64,000 nucleotides of DNA from Torreya grandis. Lineage: Eukaryota > Streptophyta > Pinopsida > Cupressales > Taxaceae. This document shows positions 48,423-60,019 of the stretch, piece after piece. Within the stretch, counting starts at the first letter, position 1, and each line of letters starts with the position of its first letter. The stretch lies in assembly GCA_037957365.1 (NCBI GenBank), contig JARHVA010000006.1, positions 6,883,001 through 6,947,000 on the forward strand. Direction: 5' to 3'. A program made the translations under genes and the position numbers. The notes under the pieces were generated by a model, which had not been told where the DNA came from, searched no databases, and was given only the letters and a program-made list of their open reading frames with translations.

Positions 48423-51227
48423 CATGCAAGGCAACAACCACCTCCGCTTTCGCCTTCCATAACTAGTCCTCTAATGGAGTATCATTCAGAGACCGAATGA
48501 ACTCCTACCCAACCAACCCTGACTCGACCATCTATTATTCCTGAAGGGGACCAAGACTTTGAAAGGTTCCTTGACCTCAATGTCAAGGCCCTTCAACACT
48601 ATCTCACGTGAAGTCAAATGTGAGACTCTTTAGGCAACCCAATTTATGGGATGCCAACCTCTTTAGTTGAGATGGCAGCCATATCAACGACATTTATAAT
48701 CCAGCCCATAGACACCCAGGCCATCGCCTTGACTAATAACCAGACCATGACTAATCTTCTAAGTGTGGCTTCTCCTTCTATCTCTAGACCCACTTCCATT
48801 CGGGTTTCGACCCCCCATCAACCGCAGACTATTCAACAAACCTCTACCCCTTTCCAAAATCTAGTTGTCTCCATCCTGCCTACTCTCACCCCCATCAACA
48901 CTAGGGTGGATACTCATCCATTGGCTAGTGTTGCCACTATCCAACCACCTCTGGAAACATCAAGCCTAGTCATGCCTTCTACCTTCATGACATAACTACC
49001 CTTAGTCTCCACTTTTGTTCTTATGGCTAGTTATCAATATGTTGCACCCATACAAGCGCAACTGACTACGTCATATGCCCCTTCTAGCACCTTCCAAGCA
49101 CCTTACAACCTAGGGGGTGCCCCACCTGCAAATCTGTTGGCTGATCTAATCAAAATGTTGATGGACAAAATGTCTAATCTTGAGACCTCTATTTCTGGTT
49201 CAAGCAATGTTCTCTCGTATGAACAAATTTGTAATGAACCCATCCATCCCTCCATCCCAATCCGGCCATATCCCAGTCAGTGGGAACTTCCTAAGTTTAC
49301 TCGCTTCCAGAGTAAGGAAGACCCACAGTAACATCTGTGAGCATTTAGACATGCTTGTTATCTTATATCACATGATGATGCATTGTTATTACGCACATTC
49401 CCCATGTCACTTTCTGGTGCTGCCCTCGATTGGTATAGTTCCCTTACCAGTCACTCTATCTTTTCTTTCACCCAACTGGCCCAACTTTTCCTTGACCACT
49501 TTTCTATCAACATCACCAAAAAGGTTTCAATCACGGACCTATACTCTGTCAGACAGTTTGACAATGAATCCATAGCCGATTTTGTTGCTCGTTGGAGAGG
49601 CTTAATCAACTAGCTCTCCTTTTCTTTGCCTCAACCCGAGCTCATCGAGCTCTTTTCACAGGTGTGTGCCAAACATATTTCATCTACTCTGCGGGTCCAA
49701 ACATTCTGCACCTTTGACGAAGCTTTCATGATGGCTAGGAAGCTTGAACTATGTGCCATCAAGGAAAACAAAGTCAAATTGCGGAGTAAAAACCCCAATA
49801 CCAAGTCAAATGACCCTTCCTCTAGACCTTCTTCTTCCAACATCAAGTCCAAAGGATCGGCAAATGGTGTGGTCCTTAGGCCATCATCTTCAACAACAAC
49901 CAACCAGTCTCAAACTTCCACATCTCAAAGCATCACAAAATAATTCCAACAATGGTATATATAGTGTCAGTATACTCCTATAGGAGAATCATACGCTTCC
50001 GTTTTGGATAAACTTGTCACGCAGGGGGTCCTCAATCTCCCTCAAATCTGACCACCTCAATTTGACCCTTCAAAACCTATCCCTGCATGGTACAGGGAAA
50101 ATGACTTTTGTCATTATCACTGTATCCAAGGCCATGACATCAACAACTGTAAAACCTTTAAAAACATTATCCAAGACATGATAGACAAGGGGGATCTTGT
50201 TTTGGATAACCCAAATGCACCACCCAATCAAAACATTGACATCTTTAGACAACATTTTCCTAACCATCCCCCTAGCCAAAACAATGTGCAAACCATGGCC
50301 GATGACTCCCAAGAGCGTAATATACACACAATCAACATAGTCTCGCCTCTTATGCCTAACCAACATCTCTCATAGTCTGAAGAGGTTACCCCACCCATTT
50401 GTCCACCACAAGAAGAAGAGCCTTCTTCTCCCACTTCTCTTCCATAGGTGGAAGAATCTTCTCCTATTTATTCTCCATCCAACCCCCTTTCACATGTAGG
50501 AGAGGCTATTTTGACCTCTCCCATATTAGAGGATGCCTTGACGACTCCAACACCAACTGCCTCACCTTCGTCCTTCTTATCAACAATGGGGGATCATACT
50601 TTTCCCGTGCCTCAACCACATGCTGAAGCCATCACCATCCCTGTGCTCTATTCTCTCAAGGAGTCACATTCTCCAATCCCTTCTCTGCCAAGAGAGGGAC
50701 TCACCACCTCACCTACTTCGATCGAAGAAGATCCAGTGAGGGTAGACTTGAACCTTACTCCACACAATAGTACACCTCGCACTCAACCAAAGAAGGCTAC
50801 TAAACCACATAGGAGAACTTTTCTCCCACCATCATCATTGCCCTCCATTTTAGGCCCCCATCCTTCTACCATAACAGGAGTGCTTCCTACTTTGACACCC
50901 AACAAAAACAAATCACCTCCATTACGACCTTCACCTAACAAAAACATACCTCCTTCAAAGCATCCAATGCCTCCTACCACGAAAGTGCCATCTACACGTC
51001 TGGCCACACTGCCAAACAAAAGTATGGTACGAAACACTCCCACAGCTTCTAAACAGAAGTTACCAACTTTTACTGCAACAAAACATGCAGACCCATTAGC
51101 AGGTTCTTATACCTTACTGTTACACCAATTGTTACAATCCTCTAACATCACTCTTTTGCCTATCAAACCATTTCAACCTCTCAGACCAAAACTATCTTGG
51201 TTCGATGACACAAAAATTTGCCTATAG
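48423..51227 (+). pseudogene. gag: E6 gag pseudogene, long Pro/Ser/Thr-rich
   Basis: One reading frame carries the whole protein (about 930 codons) with roughly a dozen stops, several of them TGA where Arg (CGA) would fit and TAA/TAG where Gln would fit. A Thr/Pro/Ser-rich N-terminal half (48651-49020) is followed by the gag core at about 49260-49740: WELPKFTRF, LSGAALDWYSSL, FLDHFSINITKKVSITDL, SIADFVARWRGLIN. Zinc-knuckle-like CHYHCIQGHDINNC at about 50104, then a 259-aa open Pro-rich tail (50448-51227). Family: gypsy (Tat-like) gag. No pol follows. Confidence 0.85.
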
Positions 51228-51585
51228 CATCGCACACCTAGGCATGACACTAAAAATTGTTGTGCCCTTAAGGTTGCCATCTACTAATTCATCAATAAAG
51301 ACACCCCTCTTATTAAGGATACTTTCAACAAATCTCCAACACTGTCTCATGTCTCCCAAACATTTTCATCATCACGCTCATCAACTCTCAGACCAAAACC
51401 ATCTTGGTTCGATGACACTAAATTTTGTGCATATCATCACACACCTAGACATGACACTGAGCGTTGTTGCACTCTTAAAGCTGTCATTCATCAACACTTC
51501 AAAAATGACACCCTTCTCACCAAGGATCCTCTTGACCACCCTTTAACCAAACCATCAACACCATCCCATGCCTCTCAAACATCTT
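51180..51585 (+). repeat. 203-bp tandem duplication with two more zinc-knuckle-like motifs
   Basis: The block starting CTCTCAGACCAAAACTATC near 51180 recurs at about 51383. Each copy encodes WFDDTK followed by a C-x2-H-type motif with RHDT and C (second copy: CAYHHTPRHDTERC then LKAVIHQ). With the one near 50104 that makes three knuckle-like units in the E6 gag. Confidence 0.75.
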
Positions 51586-53116
51586 CACCTAAATCGAGAG
51601 CCCATCATCAAACTGTGGTCCCTCGATCACCTTCAACCCCTTTATTTGAAATCAACACCATCAATGTGGCCAACAGGTCACAAATCATGCAAGATAAAGG
51701 GAAAGATAAGGTTTCTCTCCCTCAAACATATCCATTCATCAAGTCTCCTCAACCATCAAGACCCAAGATTTCAATTTTGGGCAAATCTCAACCAACTTAT
51801 TCAAACCCAATTAATGACCCCATGGTGAAATAACTTCACCAAACTTGTGTGAAGACATCTTTTTATGACCTCATAAAAATCTCTCCATAATATCATCAAG
51901 ACTTAATCAAAGCCTTATAGGCAGTGGAGGTCCAACCTAAGGACCGCCAACCACTAGCTGCCTTAGTCCAACCATTTCTCAAGCATTCTCCTCATCACCA
52001 AAATAACTGGGAGAATTTGACTATATATTGATTATCATGACCTCAACCAAGCCTCAAACAAACCTCGACCAAGCATCGACCAAGCCTTAACCAAATATCA
52101 ACTGACCAAGCCTCGACCAAGCCTCGACCAAGCATCGACCAAACATCATCACATCAACCAAGCATCAACCCAAACATTGGCCAAACATCAACCAACTTCT
52201 TAATCATCGACCAACACGTGACCAATTTGGAAAGAAGCAAATGAGGCAAGTTTGCTCCTAATTAGCTCGGACCTTACATCATCACGCATAGGTATGGGTC
52301 AGGGACTTATCATCTATCTTCTCTTGAAGGCTGACAAAAAATTGAGCCCCTTAATGCCTTGCATTTACGACCATTCTACTATTAGTCGAGTACTCATTCA
52401 CTTGACATTTAACTTGAGCTCGTCCCTTGAGCAACCCCTGTCATTTTAATCCTCATTCCTTTCAACCCTATTCCCCTAAGCAAACCCTATGTGACCCTTT
52501 TATAAAGTATGTATGCTTTGACCTAATAAAAGGGAGCCCTTACACTTCTATAGTCTTGTCCATGACTCAAACTTCTGTCAAAAATAAATTTGGATGTCAA
52601 AATATCAAAAGGTCATAAACTATAAATGTAGACTGCTCCCTCAAAGGACAACTACATCATCATTGCTATAGCTAATAGACTGCTTCCTTGAAGGATAGCT
52701 ATTCAAAGCCCTCATATATATAAAGCAAAAATATAGACCACTCCCTCGAAGGATGGCTATGACTAAACTCTTGCTATAAACAACACTCTCTCAGAAGCTT
52801 CCCGCATTGATCAGCTTCACAAATGACCACAAAACAAATGACATCTCTAAGTAGACTTCCTGCATTGATCAGTCTGCCACCAAAAAAAAAAAGGGTCATG
52901 GACTTGACTTGTAGTTGTTTTCTGGGTCTCCTATAAAAAGGGGCAAAGTTATCCCTACCTAAAAAGGGTTATCCTATCCTACCATATCACATCACCTAAT
53001 CAAGGGATTTTGAGCTCACTTTAATGTCAAAGTGATTCGATTACTTCTCTAACACAACCAATGGTCAATGACATAATGCATGAATGGGGCTTTTGTTTCT
53101 AAAACCCCCTACCCAT
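51586..53116 (+). other. E6 3' region with tandem repeats
   Basis: Non-coding. Contains an 11-bp repeat CCAAGCCTCGA and variants (about 52041-52226), three units of TAGACTGCTCCCTCGAAGG type at 52629, 52676 and 52734, and a pair GCATTGATCAG at about 52803 and 52863. A polypurine-like AAAAAAAAAAAGGGTCATGG lies near 52885 and AAAAAGGGGCAAAG near 52936, but no LTR start follows either. Confidence 0.65.
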
Positions 53117-54399
53117 GGACTCCTCTTTGGCTGTGGAGGATGACACCTGTAGAAGAAAGAGACTCAAACACAGAGATTGTTAGATAGACATAAGGTGGGC
53201 TACCAAGCGAAGCTCGGTCCTAGAAGTACAAAGATTTCCTTGAGGGATGACAGTCCACTAGTTGATAAAAGAATGTTGAATAAAGATAAATAATGAAAGA
53301 CTAAGCAAAATAAATAGAGACAATGTGTACCTGTATTCTGCTATTGGTCTTCCACAGTCATCGACGCCAGTTAGTCTGTCATCATCAATTTGATTAAAGT
53401 TGCCGACGTTGGTTAGTCTACCGACATCGGTAGGGGCAATGGGTCTAGAGGCTGACATCGGTTGGGGCAATGTGGCTTTGGACGAGTGTCAGGTTGAGTC
53501 TATGGTTGACAGAATGGTTTGTGGTAGTCTGGGAGTCTGATGGTTTGTGTAGGGTTTGCAAGTCAGAGAGTGTGCCCTCAAAGAGGGACCAGATAGAGGA
53601 TAGGGGTAAAAGGGAGATAAGGATGAGAGAAGGATTTTCAACCTCTCTAGGAAGAACAGGTTGGGTTGTGTCAACAGTGCTTGGAAATGGACAATAGGCT
53701 GATTACTAAATGGATTTAAAAGAATACTGAAATATAAAGCAGTAGGAATACTTAGCTGTGAGTGGAGAGGCAGAAGTGTAGGAGGTTTGTTTGCATTGTG
53801 GCTGATGCGAGAGATGTCATACAATCTTCAATCCAGTGTGGAATGATTGGTGCAGATCCTCTGAGCCTAGAGACTACTGTTGAGATGCTGATACCTGCAA
53901 GAAGTCAAGGAGTGAGAGAGCTTGAACCCTGGAGGAAGAGAATTGGCATTCACAGGTAGGGCAATAGAAGCAAAAATATTGTTTTAAAGGAACCAACATT
54001 GGCAAAACCACCGATGCCGGTCGAAGATTGACTGACGTCAGCGGCTGAAGAATGGGACAAGAGGCTATTTTTAGCCTTTTGCCCATTCTTGCAATTGCCA
54101 GGTCTAAGTGTCATTGGAAAATGGTCGAAGGTGGATTAAATGAGCATGAGAAGCTAATGAGAGAGGTGAAATGGGGTCTAAGCAATTAATATTTGGAATG
54201 GGGTGAGGAAGGCATCCAAGGAAAGGTATCCAAGGTGGGGTGAGGTGGCATGGGTGATGTGGCAAGGGGGTGTTATTAATTTAAAATAGTTAATTTATTT
54301 TAAATTAATAATTATGTGGGTTAGGAATGTGTTAGGAGTGGACCAAGTGGACCAAGGGGAAGAGTCGACCAAGGAGTAGACACAATTTTGGTGTCTACA
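53117..54399 (-). repeat. E6 inverted LTR copy, truncated
   Basis: Reverse complement of 45706-47147. On minus it starts TGTAGACACC at 54399 and stops at GGAGTCC (53117), where homology ends. Array E motifs at 53360, 53402, 53420, 53451, 54010 and 54031. Confidence 0.9.
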
Positions 54400-54559
54400 T
54401 TTGCCCCTTTTTGTCTTGTTGGTTGTTCTGGACGAACTGCAAGACAAAAATTGGAGTAAATTGCCCTAGGTATGGGATAAGGTGATTTTTGTCCTGTTGG
54501 TTATTCTGATGAACTGCAAGATAAAAATAGGAGTTGATTGCCCCGATTATGGGATGAGA
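54400..54559 (-). other. Inverted E6 pre-LTR segment with polypurine tract
   Basis: On minus, two tandem units of about 80 bp (each with a CTTGCAGTTC word and ACAA) lead to GACAAAAAGGGGCAAA, a polypurine tract touching the LTR start. So this piece is the 3' end of a gypsy element of the E6 family in minus orientation. Confidence 0.75.
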
Positions 54560-54564
54560 GAACA

Positions 54565-54709
54565 ATAATGATAATTTAGAGGTACAAACAAATAAGTTAG
54601 ATAATCAAAACTTTGATTTTGTGAAGTTGATTGCTTCAAGTGTAGAAGGATGTTTTGATTGGGGTGAACCTCAGTGAATTGTATACATACCACATTTACA
54701 ATTTTTATA
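54565..54709 (+). repeat. E5 3' LTR, part 3
   Basis: Resumes after the E6 duplication (54560-54564): ATAATGATAATTT and AAGTTAGATAATCAA match 31666-31809. It ends TTTTTATA where the 5' LTR ends TTTCTACA. Confidence 0.85.
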
Positions 54710-57240
54710 ATATTAAGTGTTATTAAGTTATAATGAATTTTAATTTTAATGTGATAGGAATTTTGGCTGAAATAAGAAACTAGAAAGCAATCTAAGGTTA
54801 GTTTCAAGATGTTTGGGCTAAAAGGGATCTATATTGGTAATGGTAATGGCTTAGTATTGGGGCCTACCCACTCACTTCACAATCCCACAATGATAAGGGT
54901 GTTGGGTGATTTTCCAATATATACCATCAACCACATGTTTATACTTAGATAAAAAACCAAGTTAGTTTCTCCCTTGGTGATAAATTCCAAGTAGGCAGGC
55001 CTTAGGAAGACAAGTGTTTAATGATTTTTGAATGTAAAGTGATCTATTTATGTGTGAAAAAGAGAAAAATAACATGACTAAAATGGTAAATTAAAAACTC
55101 ACCTATTTAATTTATGTGATTTACTCTAAGAATGCAAATGACTAAAAGGGAAAAGTGAATTAATTACTAGCAAATTGAGGTTAGTTACTTAATTGAGAAT
55201 ATTACAGAGTCAATTTAGGGGACAATATATGAAAATACTATAGAATAGAGTCGATTGGGTCACTACTATTCTATATAAATAAGGTCTATAAGAACATAGT
55301 TGAATAGGTCGACTATGTCTTCTAGATAGAAGATAAACTACAAAACTATGTCAAATAGGTCAACTCAATTGGCTGTAGGAATGAAATTTTATAGACTAAA
55401 AACTTTTGAAAAATAATACTAAAAGAATAATTGAAATGAAAAAGAGAGAAAGGAAGGAAAATTGATGAGCTTGAAGAAGTTTTAGATTATGAATTTTTAT
55501 GTTGTGATACTCAATTATTGTTTCTAAATTATGCTAATTTGGTTGACTAGTTTGACCAAGTTTGTAAAACCCTGCATGCTGAAGAAGAAATAGAAAACAT
55601 AGTTGATAGATATGGCTATGTTTATAGACCTAGATCTTTACAAACGAGAATAAGAAATAGATTCGATTAGTTTGATTATGTATGCCAATTTATAAATAAA
55701 TAAGAATATTATGCCAAACTAGTTGATCCAATAACCTATATTTGGTGAAGACCTACATACATAGAACATGGTGATTCGTAAGCAATTGTGTGTTAAACTT
55801 ATGCATAAAAACTTATAATTATACCTACTAGTTCAATACATTACTAAAAATATAATATGATGAAAAAATGATGGCTTTAAATAAAATCTTCAAGGGTTAG
55901 ACTCACATCGGGTTCACCAGAATATATATAGGAAAATGCAATTGATCTATAAATCAATCCTAGCTCAGAGAACATAAATCCTACTTAAAATTTTTATTGT
56001 TAATAAATTATATATTTAAGGTCATGACCAATATGGATCTGATAGACCTATCCAAGGGATATCTTACCATAATAAAATCACTGAGGGTTCCAAAGCCTCC
56101 AATCAAGAAAAACTATGCAATAAACCTATTTAGGTCTTATGTTTTCATATTTACTAAGTATAATGACAAGTAGAGTAAAGTCTAATATAGTGCTCATCAA
56201 AGCTTGTGGCACAAATTTGGAATAATAAACATAAAATTAAACATGCATAATAGAATCCTAACTAAGCTATGTATAGGTAAAACCTTGATTATGGAGAGAG
56301 CATATATTCAAAAGCCATTACTTATGTTACTTCTATATATTAAAGCAGAGGAATAAAGTTAGAGATACTTACCTTGAAGATGAACCCATCATGACTCAAT
56401 CTCTCTCTTGGAAAAAGGTGCTTAAAATGAGTTTGTCATGATTTTTAAGAGTCACTAAGAAAGGCTAAAGCATCCAATACTTTTCTACAAAATAAGATTC
56501 TTCTCTATGTAGAAACCAAACTATATTTCCTCAAGTAGAATGGTGAAAGAGAAGATTGTAAAGAATCACAAATAAATTATTATCTCTTTTTATCTCTTTA
56601 ATAATGATGAAATTAATGTGTATATATAGCTGAATCTAACCCTAAGCCTTTCTAAAAGTTCAATCGATAGGGTCAGACCAATTGACTATGTATCATTTTT
56701 TAACAAAAACAAATTTGGGTAGGGGTCAACTTAGACCTTAAATAAGATGTATCAATTAGAGTATAGGGTTGATGGGATTGAAAGTGTAAATTAAACCATT
56801 GGAAAGGGGTTTAGGCTTAAATAAGGGCTAATAAAGGCTTAAAATGACTAGAGGAGGGTAAAAAAGAGGAGGCAAATCTTAGGGGAGTGTTTTAGGAGAT
56901 GGTTGTGTAGATAACAAGTGGTAATATAGGGATAAAAATCATGTGAAACACTAATGGTCTACCCACCCCTTTCTTGGTACACCTTTTAAGGTGTGCACTC
57001 ATATAGATTGAGACTTAACAAGTTCCTACAAGAGAGAAAGCCTCAATAATTGATAAAGTTTGAAAATATTATGTGTATACAAATTTCATTTTGGAAATAG
57101 AAGAAATTTTTTGATATGAAGAGATTGAAGAAGAAAATGAATCAAAAAATCCATACCTTAAAGAATTTTAATTTGAATAATCTGGTGACAACTCCAAAAA
57201 TGCATTCCTTAAATATAATTCATATGAAGATGATTATGAA
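54710..57240. other. Right flank of E5 / possible E7 leader
   Basis: AT-rich, no open frame. A set of GTCGAC/GTCAAC-centred words occurs at about 55245, 55288, 55347, 55662, 56670 and 56750 (for example ATAGGTCGACTATG). A fragment at 55460-55690 may be decayed coding sequence, but I cannot name it. Confidence 0.4.
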
Positions 57241-57729
57241 GATAATGTTGGAGACATGAACAATAAATTATTTGTCATCTTCACAAGATCTCAAAATTAG
57301 AAAAAATAATAAAATGATGGACAAGAAGAATCTACAAAATTTATTCTTCCATGAGGAACTGCACCTGTAATACAGATGAAGGGAAAACAATAAACAAATA
57401 AGACATGAATATTCAATGAATATCATTACTGATTAATGAAAAAACACTCTTGTTGTCAATAATACTAATGTATCTTAGAATGTAGAGTGTTGTTCTTCTA
57501 GTCTATCTATTTTTGATATAATTGATCATGTCAATAAGTTTAAAATTCAAATGTCACAAGCTAAATATTTGAGAGCATATCCATATCAACTAGACATGCT
57601 AGTATAATTCATTAAGGGAAAAAATTCCACTAAAAAGAAAGTTAATGCCAAAAGAATACTAATCACTCCACCTTCTCCAAATCCAATAAATTCTATGGCT
57701 ATAATGACTTCCAAATAAAATAAAGTTGA

Positions 57730-58110
57730 CCTTGTTTACATTTTCCTATTTCTTAAAGGATGTAAAGTCAATAATTGTATCATTGACATAGGAGCCTCAG
57801 ATAATATAATGCCCACCAAAGTTGCTCATGCCCTCGTCTTAATATACACAAAACCTTTTGGCCATTATTACTCTATGGAGGATAAGCAGGTTCTGTTAGT
57901 TGGTCAAATCAAAGATCCTTAAGTTGCTCTTACATATTTTCCTCAAAAGAGGATTAAGATCAACATATTGGTAGTTGATATCCTAGTAGCCAATGGTATT
58001 CACATGGGGATAAATTTTTGTAAATAACTTGGTGGTGAAATTTAGCTTGGTTTATCTCATGTAATGATTCTAGTAAAAGGAGTCAAGAAACACCTTGAAC
58101 CATTTTAAAG
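57730..58110 (+). pseudogene. E7 aspartic protease pseudogene
   Basis: Readable as GCKVNNCIIDIGASDNIMP (active-site D-x-G-A-S, Asp kept, about 57758-57815), then HYYSMEDKQVLLVGQIKDP, RIKINILVVDILVANGIHMG and LGGEI ... LSHVMILVKG. This is a plant gypsy retropepsin. Three stops: two at expected Gln/Lys positions. Confidence 0.85.
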
Positions 58111-58235
58111 ACAAAATAAACATGGAAAATGTTGATGATCCTAGGACAAATATCTTGTATGAAGATGTATGAATAGGCAACTATTTTTTGATGTCAAAAA
58201 AAGATATGGACATGCTAGAGATCATATAAACTAAT

Positions 58236-58645
58236 CCTAATAAAGTTTAGACATTGGAATGTGATGGTAGTTGATCTTCAATATGATATAGTATAGGAGT
58301 TATCCTAATATCTCCAAGTAAAGAAATATTTCTTTTTTCTTACAAATTGTAGTCTGAATATATTAACAATACAACATAATATGAAAAACTCTTTCTAGGA
58401 CTACAAGTTGTAGAATAAATGGGAATTAAAAACTTGAAAGCTTTAGGTGATGTAGAATTAATTGTGAAACATATCAAAGGTTAGTATAAGGTAAACAATG
58501 ACCATTTGAGGTATTACAAAAATAAAGTCTAGGATAATATAGAAGCTTTCAAGCCATTTTATATTTAAACTATTCCAAGAGAAGATGACTCCAAAACAGA
58601 CACACTTGTAGTATCAAATTCTATGTTGATTACACATTAAAAATT
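58236..58645 (+). pseudogene. E7 RNase H pseudogene
   Basis: One frame: CDGS (first Asp; 58260), VILISPSKEIFLFSYKL, NNTT then YEKLFLGLQVVE (the Glu of AEYE lost to a stop), KNLKALGDVELIVKHIKG (second Asp) and IPREDDSKTDTLVVSNSML (last Asp). About eight stops, mainly TAA/TAG/TGA at Gln, Glu, Arg or Trp. It lies before the RT, unlike E1, where the extra RNase H follows RT. Confidence 0.8.
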
Positions 58646-58698
58646 AGTAAGGATAAATACATGATTGAATTAATATATTGACCTATCTTACTATTAAT

Positions 58699-59805
58699 TG
58701 TTCCAATCACCATTTGGTTACAAAATGGGTTTCAAGGTTTTATATAGATATTCATGAGCTCACATTGCTTAGAGTGGATTACTATTCATAAAACACTATT
58801 CACAAGCATTATTCATGTAAACACTATTCACTATGCTGAGTTGGTAGTGATTAGGTATGTGATGTGACATATTAATGAGGTGGAGTCTATGTGATGTGGC
58901 AAGGCCCATAGATAATATTTCATGTGATATGAGTCACATAGGTAATATATGGGTCTAATTTATAAGGAGACCTATGATTTTCATGTCTAGATAAAGTCAA
59001 AAAGTTGTTTTGGACTTTAGAGGAAAGGTGGGAGACAAAGACAAAGAGGTGGAACATATTTTAACCTTTTACATGTGGGGAAAAAAATTTGATATTGATT
59101 ACTATGCATCCCATGTGAAGTGGGTTGAATTTATTATCCTACCTTATATTTTTTCTCCCCTCTCTTCTCTCTTAAAATTTTTATATATGCATGGCTCTCT
59201 CCTTTATAATTCTCATTCTTGGCAAGTTTTGTAATGCATTTGAAGAATAATATAAAGTCAATTTTTCCTTCTTCCATGCTTATATCTTGTGTGATTTTCA
59301 TGTTTTGATGGTCTACACTTATGGAATAGAGCATTCTCCCTTGTGTATGTCCATTTCTCCTTGTCTCTAGGCAAGATAGTTTTTCTTTTGCAAGTCATAG
59401 TTTGTGTTTTCATCAAGCTCATGCAAAATTGAGATATGGAGTCATTTGTCACCCCTCCCAAGTGTTGTCATACATTCAATCCTCCCTATAAAATAATTAT
59501 GAAAGAGGGTTCAATTTGGGAGTTGTGTATGTGTCAGTCTCTTTTAGTCTCATTGTGAAGGTTTCAAGCAAATTTTTTGGTGCATCACCATCTTGCCTTT
59601 AATTCATTGTATCCCTTCTCTCTTTATCCCTTTTATTTGAAATTTGAGTAGTGTAGTGTTAGAGTTAGGTGAATCACTAGGGGAACCAACTTTATTTATA
59701 AATTAACTCCACCTTTAGGTGACCCACAACCTAGCAGTGTTTCCATAGGTCACTTGGGTGAGGAGGCCTAAAACACCTCTTCAAAAGGTGCAACTTTTAG
59801 TGACA
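58699..59805 (+). repeat. E8 5' LTR
   Basis: 1107 bp from TGTTCCAATC to GTGACA, matched up to 59383 by 61820-62534. Contains several CTATTCAC/CACTATTCA words (58770-58830). Confidence 0.8.
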
Positions 59806-59813
59806 ATGGTTTT

Positions 59814-59832
59814 AGGCACACCCAATGGGATG
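59814..59832 (+). promoter_or_regulatory. E8 primer-binding site
   Basis: AGGCACACCCAATGGGATG, about eight bases after the LTR, aligns with the E4 and E6 sites with a few C-to-T or G-to-A changes. Confidence 0.65.
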
Positions 59833-60019
59833 CAATTTGATGATCCTTACATCATATACTAGATAATTATTGGTGTTCTTCTTCAGTAAATCAAACTTTT
59901 GAGGAATTTCTACAAGATCAATGGTAACTCTAAGTTCTCTAGTTGCTTTTAACAGTTTAAGTATTCTTTCCAAGTTTGTTTTGCTTTCCACATGAAGTTT
60001 GATGGTTAGATATGGAGGG

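Larger units (their letters stand above)
45706..54559 (+). mobile_element. E6: gypsy gag element with facing (inverted) LTR copies
   Basis: Left to right: 5' LTR on + (45706-47263), primer site, long leader, gag frame, 3' tandem repeats, then an LTR copy on minus (53117-54399, lacking the last about 116 bp) with its polypurine tract and 160 bp of upstream internal sequence, also inverted. GAACA is duplicated at 45701-45705 and 54560-54564. Normal LTR elements have direct LTRs, so this is a rearranged insertion. No protease, RT or integrase was found. Confidence 0.85.
31389..54709 (+). mobile_element. E5: element with copia-type LTRs, split by E4 and E6
   Basis: The 421-bp LTRs, TGGTATCA primer site and AAGGGGAT polypurine tract suggest a copia-lineage element of about 4.9 kb before insertions. 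The interior (31823-35862) shows no copia pol domain that I recognise, but a Pro/Tyr/Ser-rich tract and a long unknown frame. The flanks 31384-31388 (ATCCT) and 54710-54714 (ATATT) do not form a clear duplication. Its 3' LTR received E4 and E6 only 57 bp apart. Confidence 0.85.

Noticed and set aside
50448..51227. Longest open frame (259 aa) as a host gene
   Set aside because: It is in the same frame as the E6 gag core and zinc knuckle and is Pro/Ser/Thr-rich, so it is the gag tail.
53470..53824. Frames of 75 and 111 aa on both strands
   Set aside because: They lie in the inverted E6 LTR and are not conserved as open in the other LTR copy.
31384..54714. Target-site duplication of E5 (ATCCT / ATATT)
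   Set aside because: Only three of five bases agree, so it is not distinguishable from chance.
56370..56410. Minus-strand exon end (AAG/GTAAGT)
   Set aside because: A single donor-like site without an open exon or acceptor nearby.
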